DNA of 46,509 nt from JBKBMT01 sp046295655 (GTDB taxonomy: Bacteria > Pseudomonadota > Alphaproteobacteria > Rhodobacterales > Rhodobacteraceae). The notes under the pieces are model-generated. The model saw only the letters and a list, made by a program, of their open reading frames with translations. It did no database searches and had not been told where the DNA came from. Positions 1-9,222 of this stretch are shown one piece after another. Position numbers and translations under genes: made by a program. Position 1 is the stretch's first letter, and each line of letters starts with the position of its first letter. The stretch is from NCBI GenBank assembly GCA_046295655.1, contig JBKBMT010000018.1, positions 1 through 46,509 on the forward strand, read 5' to 3'.

Positions 1-582
1 GCGGTGGTGCCCTTCGCGCTGAGCATCAACCGCGACGGCCGGCGCTTCGTCGACGAATCCCTCGGCTACGTCATGCATGGCAAGGCGGTGCTGGATCAGC
101 CGGGGCAGACGACCACGCTCGTGTTCGACCAGACGATCCGCGAGCGCGCGGCCGAAGGGGTGATCGCCACCTTCAGCCGGCTCGGCCTGACCGTCCATCA
201 GGCCGACACGCTGGCCGGACTGGCCGAGCGGGTCGGATTGCCGGTCGCGCAGACGGTGGCGACGGTCGAGGCCTTCAACGCCGCGGTCCGCGACGGGGCG
301 GCCCCCGACGCCGTGCCGCCCAAGGCGCAACTGGCCAGCCGGATCGAGACGCCGCCCTTCTATGCCCTCTCGCCGCTGGTGCCGGGGATCACCCTGACCT
401 TCGGGGGGATCATGATCGATGCCGCGGCCCGCGTGCTCGAGGCCGACGGTCGCGTCATCGCGGGGCTGTTCGCCGCGGGCGAAGGGGCCGGGGCGACCTT
501 CTTCCACGACTACATCGGCGGCGGGGCGCTGACCCAAGCCCTGGTCACCGGCCGGATCGCCGGGCGGGGCGCGGCCGGATGA
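1..582 (+). CDS. FAD-dependent dehydrogenase, fumarate reductase/tricarballylate dehydrogenase type (C-terminal part)
   Basis: Only the last 193 codons are present; the gene begins before the window. The visible part ends with a glycine-rich FAD-contact segment (GGIMIDAAARVLEADGRV, then LFAAGEGAGATFF and HDYIGGGALTQALVTGRIAG), the usual C-terminus of the flavoprotein family that includes fumarate reductase FrdA, tricarballylate dehydrogenase TcuA and 3-ketosteroid dehydrogenases. The HDYIGGGAL form resembles the single-subunit, TcuA-like members more than respiratory SdhA. The N-terminal FAD-binding Rossmann motif lies outside the window, so cofactor and substrate cannot be judged. It overlaps the next gene by 4 bases (ATGA), which implies one transcript and possibly one pathway with the acyl-CoA synthetase. 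Family is confident, substrate unknown. Confidence 0.85.
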   Translation, partial: AVVPFALSINRDGRRFVDESLGYVMHGKAVLDQPGQTTTLVFDQTIRERAAEGVIATFSRLGLTVHQADTLAGLAERVGLPVAQTVATVEAFNAAVRDGAAPDAVPPKAQLASRIETPPFYALSPLVPGITLTFGGIMIDAAARVLEADGRVIAGLFAAGEGAGATFFHDYIGGGALTQALVTGRIAGRGAAG

Positions 583-2318
583 ACACCGACGCCCCGAAGC
601 CGGCACCGATCCCCGGGCCGGCGGCCGCGGGGACCCGGCCGCCGCCGGCGACCGTATGGCAGGCGGCGCGCGGGCGGCTCGACGGTCTGCCGGGGGGCGG
701 GCTGAACATCGCGCACGAGGCCGTGGACCGCCATGTCGCGGCCGGCCACGGCGACCGGCCGGCGCTGGTCTGGCTGGGTCGGGACGGGGCGCGGCAGGTG
801 CTGAGCTATGCCGATCTGGCCGGGCTGGCCGCGCGCTTTGCCCATGTGCTGTGCGCCCACGGGATCGGCCCCGGCGAACGGCTGTTCCTGCTCTCGGGCC
901 GGGTGCCGGCGCTTTATGCGGCCACGCTGGGGGCGCTGAAGGCCGGGGTCGTGGTGAGCCCGCTCTTCGCCGCCTTCGGCCCCGAGCCGGTGCGCGCGCG
1001 GATGGAGATCGGGCAGGCCTCGGTGCTGGTGACGACCGCGCAGCACTACGCCCGCAAGGTGGCGCCGTGGCGGTCGGCGATGCCGGGGCTGAAGCTGGTG
1101 CTTGTGCTGGGCGACAGCGCGCCCGAGGGCTGCGTCGCGCTCGGCCCGGCAATGGCGGCGGCGCCCGACCGGTTCGAGACGGCAAGGACCGGGCCCGAGG
1201 ACATGGCGCTCCTGCACTTCACCTCCGGCACGACCGGCGCGCCCAAGGGCGTCGTCCACGTCCACGAGGCCGTCGTCGCCCATGCCGAGACGGGGCGACT
1301 GGCGCTCGACCTGCGGCCGGGCGACATCTACTGGTGCACCGCCGATCCGGGCTGGGTGACGGGCATGAGTTACGGCATCGTCTCGCCGCTGTGCAACCGC
1401 GCGACGCTGGTGGTGGACGAGGCCGAGTTCGACCTCGACCGATGGTACGGCATCCTCGAACGCGAGCGGGTCCAGGTGTGGTATACCGCCCCGACGGCGA
1501 TCCGCATGATGATGCGCGCGGGCGAGGGGGCGGCGGCGGGGCGGGATTTCTCGGCGCTGCGCTTTCTCGCCAGCGTCGGCGAGCCGCTCAATGCCGAATG
1601 CGTGCTCTGGGGGGCGCGGGTCTTCGGCAGGCCCTTCCACGACAACTGGTGGCAGTCGGAAACCGGCGGCATCATGATCGCCAACACCCCGGATATGGAC
1701 ATCAAGCCCGGCGCGATGGGCAAGCCGCTGCCGGGGATCGAGGCCGGGATCGTCGCGCGCGAGGGCGACAGCGTCACCGAACTGCCCGACGGGCAGATCG
1801 GCGAACTGGCGCTGCGGCCCGGCTGGCCGTCGATGATGCGCGCCTATCTGGGGCAGCCCGAACGCTACGCAAGGTGCTTCCGGGGCGGCTGGTATCTGAC
1901 CGGCGATCTGGCGATGCGCGACCGCGAGGGCTATTACTGGTTCGTCGGTCGGGCAGACGACCTGATCAAGTCGGCAGGCCATCTGATCGGCCCCTTCGAG
2001 GTGGAAAGTGCGCTGATCGAGCATCCCGCGGTGGCCGAGGCCGCAGTGATCGGGGTGCCGGACGAAACCGCGGGCGAGGTGGTCAAGGCCTTTGTCACGC
2101 TGAAGGCCGGATTCGAGCCCGGCGCGCCGCTGGAACGGGAACTCCGCGGCCATGCCCGCAAGCGCCTTGGCCCAGCGGTCGCCCCGCGCGAGATCGTCTT
2201 TCGCGACAGCCTGCCGCGCACCCGGTCGGGAAAGATCATGCGCCGGCTGCTGCGCGCCCGCGAGCTCGGCCTTCCCGAAGGGGATCTCTCGACACTGGAA
2301 GGCGATCCCTCGGCCTGA
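579..2318 (+). CDS. AMP-forming acyl-CoA synthetase (acetyl-CoA synthetase-like)
   Basis: 579 aa member of the ANL adenylating superfamily, which activates a carboxylic acid with ATP and transfers it to CoA. The AMP-binding P-loop FTSGTTGAPKGVVH lies near residues 214-227, and the core motif YLTGDLAMRDREGYYW precedes the hinge motif GRADDLIKSAGHLIGP. The C-terminal SGK motif holds the expected catalytic lysine at about K552. The segment DPGWVTGMSYGIVSPL is typical of short acetyl-CoA synthetase relatives (AcsA/acetoin-operon type), so a short-chain or branched acid is likely. The first 25 residues are Pro/Ala-rich and may be a disordered extension. Translation is probably coupled to the upstream flavoprotein through the ATGA overlap. 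It could instead be an aryl-CoA ligase; the substrate cannot be read from sequence. Confidence 0.88.
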   Translation: MNTDAPKPAPIPGPAAAGTRPPPATVWQAARGRLDGLPGGGLNIAHEAVDRHVAAGHGDRPALVWLGRDGARQVLSYADLAGLAARFAHVLCAHGIGPGERLFLLSGRVPALYAATLGALKAGVVVSPLFAAFGPEPVRARMEIGQASVLVTTAQHYARKVAPWRSAMPGLKLVLVLGDSAPEGCVALGPAMAAAPDRFETARTGPEDMALLHFTSGTTGAPKGVVHVHEAVVAHAETGRLALDLRPGDIYWCTADPGWVTGMSYGIVSPLCNRATLVVDEAEFDLDRWYGILERERVQVWYTAPTAIRMMMRAGEGAAAGRDFSALRFLASVGEPLNAECVLWGARVFGRPFHDNWWQSETGGIMIANTPDMDIKPGAMGKPLPGIEAGIVAREGDSVTELPDGQIGELALRPGWPSMMRAYLGQPERYARCFRGGWYLTGDLAMRDREGYYWFVGRADDLIKSAGHLIGPFEVESALIEHPAVAEAAVIGVPDETAGEVVKAFVTLKAGFEPGAPLERELRGHARKRLGPAVAPREIVFRDSLPRTRSGKIMRRLLRARELGLPEGDLSTLEGDPSA

Positions 2319-2386
2319 TTCCTTGGCGCCGGTTCGCCCGGAGGCCCGGCGCGAAGGGAAACACCGGATCGACGATGCCGGGTCGA

Positions 2387-2424
2387 TTGACTTGGCGGCG
2401 CAGTTTGTTAACGTGGTAACTAAC
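2387..2424 (+). promoter_or_regulatory. Putative sigma-70 promoter with overlapping palindrome upstream of hpaF
   Basis: A good -35 element TTGACT (2387-2392) is followed after 16 bases by TAACGT (2409-2414), a weak -10. The -10 sits in an A/T-richer patch, unusual for this GC-rich window, containing GTTA-N6-TAAC (2407-2420) followed by another TAAC (2421-2424). The overlap of palindrome and -10 is the usual geometry for repressor control, as expected of an inducible aromatic pathway. No hpaR or hpaA regulator is in the window, so the binding protein is unknown. Confidence 0.4.
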
Positions 2425-2440
2425 TGCTGCGGGGACGCCG

Positions 2441-2828
2441 GTGCCGCATATCCAGATCGACTATTCGCCCAATCTCGAAGCCCGGCTCGACGTTGCAGGG
2501 CTGTGCGCGATCCTCCGCGACGCGGCGGCGGCGACCGGCCTGTTCCCCCTTGCCGGTATCCGGGTGCGCGCGACCGCCTGCACCCATGTCGTGATCGCCG
2601 ACGGCGAGCCGCGCCATGCATTCCTGGACATTTCGGTGCGGCTTCGTGCGGGGCGCAGCCTGTCGGACCGCCAGCGCGCAACGGCTGCGATCTTTGCCGC
2701 GGCACAGGCGTTCTGTGCCGAGGTCATGCGGACATCGTCCTTCATGCTCTCGCTCGAGATGCGCGACATCGACCCCGAGCTGAGCCCCAAGGCCAGCTCG
2801 ATCCGCGATCATCTGCCGGAGGCGCAGG

Positions 2829-2836
<8 letters not shown>
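2441..2836 (+). CDS. hpaF: 5-carboxymethyl-2-hydroxymuconate delta-isomerase HpaF
   Basis: 131 aa, the usual length for CHM isomerase of the tautomerase superfamily. It uses GTG as start (GGGGA five bases upstream), and the next codon gives Pro2, the N-terminal catalytic proline of tautomerases (MPHIQIDYSPNLE). The C-terminal pattern SLEMRDIDPELSPKASSIRDHL is a family hallmark. It converts 5-carboxymethyl-2-hydroxymuconate to 5-oxopent-3-ene-1,2,5-tricarboxylate in homoprotocatechuate meta-cleavage. It is first in a five-gene run with hpaE, D, G and H; hpaE starts inside its last codons (8-base overlap). Confidence 0.92.
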
Positions 2837-4340
<1,504 letters not shown>

Positions 4341-4355
4341 GCCGAAGGGGGGCCG

Positions 4356-5336
4356 ATGCCGATACCGCCGCCGAACCTCTACCCGCCGTTCAACATTGTC
4401 CGTCTGAGCCATGTCGAACTGTGCGTGACCGATCTTGGCCGGGCGCGCGGCCTTTACGTCGATACCCTCGGCCTGCAGGTGACGTTCGAGGACGCCGACC
4501 GGATCTACCTGCGCGCGATGGAGGAGCGGGGACACCATTGCCTCGTCCTGCGCCGGGCTGCGGCGCCTTCGGTGGGGGTGCTCGGGTTCAAGCTCTATGA
4601 CGACCCCGACCTGGACCGCGCCCACGACTGGTTCCGGGCCGAAGGTCTTCCGGTTTCCTGGGTCGAACGGCCATTCATGGGGCGCGTGCTGCAGGTGCGC
4701 GATCCGTTCGGGGTGCCGCTGGAATTCTACGTGCGGATGGACCGGCTGCCGCCGATCCATCAGAAATACGCGCTCTATCGCGGCGTGAAGCCGCTGCGGA
4801 TCGACCATTTCAACCTCTTCGCCCGCAACGTGGACGAGGCGGCCGCCTTCTATGCCCGGATCGGGTTCCGGGTGACGGAATATACCGAAGATGCCGGGAC
4901 AGGGCGGAACTGGGCGGTCTGGATGCACCGCAAGGGTGGCGTGCACGATATCGCCTTCACCAACGGCACGGGTCCCCGCCTGCACCATACGGCCTTCTGG
5001 GTGCCGACACCGATGAACATCATCGACCTGCTGGACCTGATGTCCACGACCGGCTATGTTTCAAATATCGAACGTGGCCCCGGGCGGCACGGGATCTCCA
5101 ATGCCTTCTTTCTGTACATTCGCGACATGGACGGCCACCGGATCGAGATCTATTGCTCGGACTACCAGACCGTGGATCCCGATCTGGAACCGATCCGCTG
5201 GGATCTGAAGGATCCGCAGCGCCAGACCCTCTGGGGCGCGCCCGCGCCGCGCTCCTGGTTCGAGGAGGGATCGCTGTTTGACGGGGTCGAGCCGCAGCCG
5301 TCGGACCTTGCCGCGCAGCCGATCGTCGCACCATGA
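4356..5336 (+). CDS. hpaD: 3,4-dihydroxyphenylacetate (homoprotocatechuate) 2,3-dioxygenase HpaD
   Basis: 326 aa extradiol ring-cleavage dioxygenase of the vicinal-oxygen-chelate (type I) class, with two repeated VOC modules (about 13-130 and 147-270). The 2-His-1-carboxylate metal triad is readable: His151 in RIDHFNL, His210 or 211 in RLHHTAFW, and Glu264 in HRIEIYCSDY. These align with H155, H214 and E267 of the Brevibacterium/Arthrobacter enzymes, and the trailing segment rich in W, P and F (ETLWG-like) is also as in those enzymes. It opens the ring of homoprotocatechuate to the semialdehyde used by HpaE. This is the VOC type, not the LigB type of E. coli HpaD. Start ATG is 15 bases after hpaE. 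Confidence 0.92.
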   Translation: MPIPPPNLYPPFNIVRLSHVELCVTDLGRARGLYVDTLGLQVTFEDADRIYLRAMEERGHHCLVLRRAAAPSVGVLGFKLYDDPDLDRAHDWFRAEGLPVSWVERPFMGRVLQVRDPFGVPLEFYVRMDRLPPIHQKYALYRGVKPLRIDHFNLFARNVDEAAAFYARIGFRVTEYTEDAGTGRNWAVWMHRKGGVHDIAFTNGTGPRLHHTAFWVPTPMNIIDLLDLMSTTGYVSNIERGPGRHGISNAFFLYIRDMDGHRIEIYCSDYQTVDPDLEPIRWDLKDPQRQTLWGAPAPRSWFEEGSLFDGVEPQPSDLAAQPIVAP

Positions 5337-6196
5337 CCCTGCCGCGGATCGCAAGCTGGCAGGCCGGCGGGGCGCGGTTCTGGGGCGTGGTGGCCGAGAC
5401 CGGGGTCATCGCCCTGTCCCCCGGTTATCCCGAATGGCCGACCCTGCGGGACGTCATCGCGGCCGGGGCGCTGGAGGTCGTGGCCGAGGCCGCGCGGGGC
5501 AGGGCGGTCACGCACCCCTTCGGCAGCTTCGCCTGGGACATTCCGGTGCCCGATCCCGAGAAGATCCTCTGCGTCGGCGTCAACTTCCCCGACCGGAATG
5601 CCGAATACCGGGACGGATCCGAGCCCCCGCAGCACATGTCGCTGTTCGTTCGGTTTGCCCGGTCCTTCGTCGGCCACGACGTGCCGCTGACCCGCCCGCC
5701 GGAAAGCGCGCAGCTGGACTACGAGGGTGAGATAGCGGTTGTGATCGGCCGCGGCGGCCGGCGCATCCCCGAGGCCGCTGCGCTGAATCACGTCGCGGCG
5801 CTGACACTGTGCAACGAGGGCACGATCCGCGACTGGGTGCGCCATGGCAAGTTCAACGTGACCCAGGGCAAGAACTGGGACGGATCGGGCGCCATGGGGC
5901 CCTGGCTGGTGCCGTTCCGCGATCCGGCGCAGATCCTCGACGTCGCGTTGGTCACGCGGGTGAACGGCGCATTGCGCCAGTCCGACCGGACCGGGCGGAT
6001 GCTGTTTCCGGTCGCCCGGCAAATCGCCTATGTTTCGACCTTCACCACGTTGGTGCCCGGCGACATCCTCGTGACCGGCACGCCCGCGGGGGCCGGCGCG
6101 CGGCTGGATCCGCCGGTCTGGCTGCGACCCGGCGATGTGGTCGAGGTCGAGGCCGAGGGGATCGGAATGCTGCGAAACGGGGTCACGGACGGATGA
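5333..6196 (+). CDS. hpaG: Fumarylacetoacetate hydrolase-family enzyme, probable HpaG decarboxylase/isomerase
   Basis: 287 aa, one FAH C-terminal-type domain (about 75-285). The metal-binding Glu pair is in LDYEGEIAVVIG (E131, E133). The third ligand region, usually ND-x-x-ARD, reads NEGTIRD, so the expected Asp is Glu162; the nearby Lys motif GKNWDGSGAMGPW is intact. In context it should perform the 5-oxopent-3-ene-1,2,5-tricarboxylate decarboxylation and/or the following isomerisation. E. coli HpaG carries two tandem FAH domains (about 430 aa); here there is only one, so either this protein does both reactions or a second gene lies elsewhere. Overlaps hpaD by 4 bases (ATGA). Confidence 0.8.
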   Translation: MTLPRIASWQAGGARFWGVVAETGVIALSPGYPEWPTLRDVIAAGALEVVAEAARGRAVTHPFGSFAWDIPVPDPEKILCVGVNFPDRNAEYRDGSEPPQHMSLFVRFARSFVGHDVPLTRPPESAQLDYEGEIAVVIGRGGRRIPEAAALNHVAALTLCNEGTIRDWVRHGKFNVTQGKNWDGSGAMGPWLVPFRDPAQILDVALVTRVNGALRQSDRTGRMLFPVARQIAYVSTFTTLVPGDILVTGTPAGAGARLDPPVWLRPGDVVEVEAEGIGMLRNGVTDG

Positions 6197-7008
6197 CGCC
6201 CGCAGAGATCGAAGCTGCGGCCGACGCCCTGTTCGCGGCCGAACGGGACCGGCGTCAGATCGGACTTCTGAGCCTTGCCCATCCGACCATGACGCTCGAC
6301 GCGGCCTATGCCGTGCAGGCGGCGCTTGTCCGTCGGAAAGAGGTGTCGGGGCGGCGCCGGATCGGCTGGAAAATCGGCCTCACCAGCCGCGCGGTGCAGC
6401 AGGCGCTGAAGATCGACACCCCCGACAGCGGGGTGCTGTTCGACGACATGCTGTTTCCCGACCGGGGCACAGTGCCGCCCGGCCGCTTCATCCAGCCCCG
6501 GGTCGAGGCCGAGATCGCCTTCATCCTGTCGGCCGGGCTGGCTGGCGAACACGTGACCCGGTCCGAGGTGCTGGCCGCAACCGAGGCCGTCGCGCCGGCG
6601 CTGGAGATCCTCGACACCCGGATCCTGCGTGCCGATCCGGCATCGGGCCGGTTGCGCAGTGTGGTCGATACGGTCGCCGACAATGCCGCCAATGCCGGCC
6701 TGGTCCTGGGCCCGCAACGCCATGACCCCGCCGCGGTCGATCTGCGCCGGGTGGGCGCGATCGTGAAGTGCAACGGCGTGGTAGAGGAAACCGGCCTTGG
6801 CGCGGGCGTCCTGGACGATCCGGTGGCCGGCGTCCTCTGGCTGGTGCGCCGGCTTGCGCGCTACGGGCAGGGTCTGAGCGCGGGCGAAGTGGTGCTGTCG
6901 GGGTCGTTCATCCGCCCGATCGAGGCGCCGCCCGGCTGCCGGATCGAGGCCGATTTCGGCGCGTTCGGCGCGGTAGCGGTGGACTTCGGCGCCGGCGTTG
7001 ACGGCTGA
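6193..7008 (+). CDS. hpaH: 2-oxo-hept-4-ene-1,7-dioate hydratase HpaH
   Basis: 271 aa from the ATG at 6193, which overlaps the hpaG stop (ATGA). The frame stays open further upstream but that part is a shadow of hpaG. It belongs to the MhpD/HpaH hydratase family: core motifs are GWKIGLTSRAVQQALKIDTPDSGVLFDDM and PRVEAEIAFIL near residue 100, with a C-terminal GEVVLSGSFIRPIEAPPG segment. It adds water to 2-oxohept-4-enedioate, giving the substrate for the aldolase HpaI. No hpaI follows: the operon stops here and a LysR gene converges 8 bases away with no terminator. Confidence 0.9.
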   Translation: MTPAEIEAAADALFAAERDRRQIGLLSLAHPTMTLDAAYAVQAALVRRKEVSGRRRIGWKIGLTSRAVQQALKIDTPDSGVLFDDMLFPDRGTVPPGRFIQPRVEAEIAFILSAGLAGEHVTRSEVLAATEAVAPALEILDTRILRADPASGRLRSVVDTVADNAANAGLVLGPQRHDPAAVDLRRVGAIVKCNGVVEETGLGAGVLDDPVAGVLWLVRRLARYGQGLSAGEVVLSGSFIRPIEAPPGCRIEADFGAFGAVAVDFGAGVDG

Positions 7009-7016
7009 CCCGGGGA

Positions 7017-7943
7017 TCACCCGACAAGTCGGGCTTCCCACCGACCCTGTTCGACGGCGGCGCGCACCAGCGCCATGACCAGATCGCGCACCGTTTCCCG
7101 CGCAATGGTCGGCGGACGGTCGGCCAGTTCGCACAGATGCAGCGTCCGGGTCAGCACCGGATCGACGATCGGCCGCCAGTGCAGTGCGCCGGAGTCGAGA
7201 TGTTCGCGCATGAACAGCGTCGTGCCGATGGCGCATCCGAGTCCCGCCTCCAGCGACCCCGCGATCGCCTGGACCGAATTCATCTGCAACCGTGCCCGCG
7301 CCTCGAGCTTCCGCAGAAGCTGGCTGTCCTCCAGCAGTGCGCGGGCCGACACGCCCTGCCGCAGCAGGATGATCGGCAGCGTCAGGACCTCTTCCACCGT
7401 GATTGCGGTATCCGAGTCGCCGATCAGGTCACGCCGGCCGACCAGAACCATCCGTTCCTCGAGCACCGGCATGGTGCGCAGCGCCGGCGTCTGGGGCGGG
7501 TTGTAGACCAGCGCCAGATCCACGTCGCTCGAGGTCAGGTGCAGAAGCGTGGTTCCCGAAAGGCTTTCGGTCAGGGTAAGGCGCAGCTGCGGATAGTCGT
7601 CCAGCACCCGCCGCGCCAGATCGACGCCGATCGCCTTGACCGCCGAATAGGCCATGCCGACGGCAACCTCGCCCGAAACCGTCTCGCGCGCTGTCAGCAG
7701 GTCGCGCTGGGCGGCGTCCATCGCCCGCAGGATGGCGCGCGCATGGGTATGCAGCCGTTCGCCCGCCGCGGTGGGTATCAGCCCGCGCGGCTTGCGCCGG
7801 AACAGGCTGGCGCCAAGCTCGGTCTCGAGATTGGCGAGGTGATAGCTGAGGGCCGAAACCGCAACCCGTTCGGCCTCGGCCGCCGCAGTCAGGCTGCCCT
7901 TTTCATAGATCGTGGCGAAGTAGCGCAGCTGGCGCGAATCCAA
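7017..7943 (-). CDS. LysR-type transcriptional regulator
   Basis: 308 aa if started at the TTG at 7943-7941, giving a classic LTTR N-terminus DSRQLRYFATIYEKGSLTAAAEAERV. This TTG has GAGGA nine bases upstream; another in-frame TTG at 7973 would add ten residues but has no Shine-Dalgarno sequence, so I prefer the inner start. The winged helix-turn-helix covers about residues 1-60, followed by the effector-binding domain (FRRKPRGLIPTAAGERL linker helix). It is divergent from the CoA-transferase/TRAP operon at 8035 and 91 bases from it, the usual arrangement for a LysR activator of the adjacent operon. It converges on hpaH, so control of the hpa operon is less likely but not excluded. Confidence 0.9.
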   Translation of the reverse strand: MDSRQLRYFATIYEKGSLTAAAEAERVAVSALSYHLANLETELGASLFRRKPRGLIPTAAGERLHTHARAILRAMDAAQRDLLTARETVSGEVAVGMAYSAVKAIGVDLARRVLDDYPQLRLTLTESLSGTTLLHLTSSDVDLALVYNPPQTPALRTMPVLEERMVLVGRRDLIGDSDTAITVEEVLTLPIILLRQGVSARALLEDSQLLRKLEARARLQMNSVQAIAGSLEAGLGCAIGTTLFMREHLDSGALHWRPIVDPVLTRTLHLCELADRPPTIARETVRDLVMALVRAAVEQGRWEARLVG

Positions 7944-7945
7944 GT

Positions 7946-8012
7946 TTCGAATTCCTCGAAGGATACCTTTCAAACATTATGATTTTCGGGAACTGGGATG
8001 CAAGGCTAGTCT
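7946..8012 (+). promoter_or_regulatory. LysR-type binding box and candidate promoter of the caiB-TRAP operon
   Basis: A perfect inverted repeat TTCGA-N5-TCGAA (7946-7960) contains the T-N11-A core of LysR boxes (T7947, A7959). A candidate -10, TAGTCT, lies at 8007-8012 with no good -35, as is common for LysR-activated promoters. With a start site near 8019 the box is centred near -66, the standard LysR recognition position. On the other strand the box covers the ribosome binding site and immediate upstream of the lysR TTG start, consistent with autorepression. The operator assignment is inference from geometry. Confidence 0.5.
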
Positions 8013-8034
8013 GGCCGGACCGGGGGGACATGTC

Positions 8035-9222
8035 ATGGACCAGCCATTTCTGCCGCTGACCGGCATCCGCGTGGTCGAGATGAGCCACATGATCATGGGG
8101 CCGTCCTGCGGGATGTTCCTGGGCTTTCTCGGCGCCGAGGTGATCAAGGTCGAGCCGCCGGGCGGCGACAAGACCCGTGCGCTGACGGGGATGGGCCGGC
8201 CGTTCTTTCCGCTGTTCAACCGCGGCAAGAAGTCGGTCCAGCTCGACCTGAAGGCCGAGGCCGGGCGCGCGGCGCTGGACCGGCTGCTGGCCACCGCCGA
8301 TGTCTTCGTCGAGAATTTCCGCGACCAGGCCCTTGGCCGCATGGGCGCGGATCCGGCCGACCTGCGCCGCCGCTTCCCGCGGCTGATCCTTGCCTGCCAC
8401 AAGGGCTTCCTGTCCGGCCCCTACGAGAACCGCACGGCGCTCGACGAGGTGGTGCAGATGATGACCGGGCTGGCCTACATGACGGGCCCCTCGGGCCGTC
8501 CGCTGCGGGTTGGGTCTTCGGCAAATGACATCATGGGCGGGCTGTTCGGTGCGCTCGCCGTGGTTGCCGCCCTGCGCGAGCGGGATGCGACAGGACAGGG
8601 GCGGTCGATCCGCATCGGGCTGTTCGAGAACTGCCTCCTTCTGGTCGCGCAGCATATGGTGCAGTATGAACTGGAGGGCCGCGCCCCGCCGCCGATGCCC
8701 GAACGCGATTTCTCGTGGCCGGTCTATGACATCTTCGATACCGCTGACGGGGCGCAGGTATTCGTCGGCGCCGTGTCGGAAGGCCAGTGGGTGACGTTGT
8801 GCACTCATCTCGGGCTGGCGGAGCTTCTGGCCGACCCCGGCCTTCGGTCGAGGATGGATCAGATCAATGCCCGGGCCCGCACGATCCCGGTCTTTGCCGC
8901 CGCCATCCGCCGCCTCGACCGCGCAACGCTGGTTGCGGATCTGGAACGGCTCGGCCTGCCGTTCTCGCCCATCGCAAAACCGTCCGACATGTTTGCCGAT
9001 CCCCATGTGATGCGCCCCGGCGGGCTGGCCGTCTCGCGGCTGGCGTCCGGCGAGACCTTTCGTGCACCGGCGCTGCCGTTCGAGGTGGACGGGGCGATGC
9101 TGACCGGCGGCGGGGACGTGGACGCGCCGGGGGCGCACACGGCCCAGGTCCTGCAGGCGCTGGGGCTTGGTGCCGACGAGATCGCCGCCGCCTCTGGCGC
9201 TGCCGAAAGGCCCGCCGCGTGA
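8035..9222 (+). CDS. CaiB/BaiF family (family III) CoA-transferase
   Basis: 395 aa, the normal family size. N-terminal LTGIRVVEMSHMIMGPSCGMFLGFLGAEVIKVE is the family III signature, followed by RGKKSVQLDLK and DVFVENFR. The catalytic Asp that forms the acyl-anhydride is most likely D165 in SSANDIMGG. These enzymes move CoA between carboxylates without ATP. The start ATG has GGGGGGA six bases upstream. It overlaps the next gene, an HMG-CoA-lyase-like enzyme (GTGA), suggesting that the CoA ester made here is cleaved there. Downstream TRAP genes would supply the acid. The actual acid is unknown; candidates are 3-hydroxy-3-methylglutarate, citramalate or a related branched hydroxy acid. Confidence 0.9.
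   Translation: MDQPFLPLTGIRVVEMSHMIMGPSCGMFLGFLGAEVIKVEPPGGDKTRALTGMGRPFFPLFNRGKKSVQLDLKAEAGRAALDRLLATADVFVENFRDQALGRMGADPADLRRRFPRLILACHKGFLSGPYENRTALDEVVQMMTGLAYMTGPSGRPLRVGSSANDIMGGLFGALAVVAALRERDATGQGRSIRIGLFENCLLLVAQHMVQYELEGRAPPPMPERDFSWPVYDIFDTADGAQVFVGAVSEGQWVTLCTHLGLAELLADPGLRSRMDQINARARTIPVFAAAIRRLDRATLVADLERLGLPFSPIAKPSDMFADPHVMRPGGLAVSRLASGETFRAPALPFEVDGAMLTGGGDVDAPGAHTAQVLQALGLGADEIAAASGAAERPAA

Noticed and set aside
510..2705. Very long antisense open frame (731 codons) opposite the acyl-CoA synthetase and hpaF
   Set aside because: It mirrors the GC-rich third codon positions of real plus-strand genes and has Arg/Ala/Gly-rich, repetitive composition without motifs. The same holds for the long antisense frames at 2742-4988, 11604-13580, 30078-32267 and 38164-40275.
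7009..7016. Terminator between hpaH and the convergent LysR gene
   Set aside because: Only eight bases separate the stops and no stem is possible outside the coding sequences.
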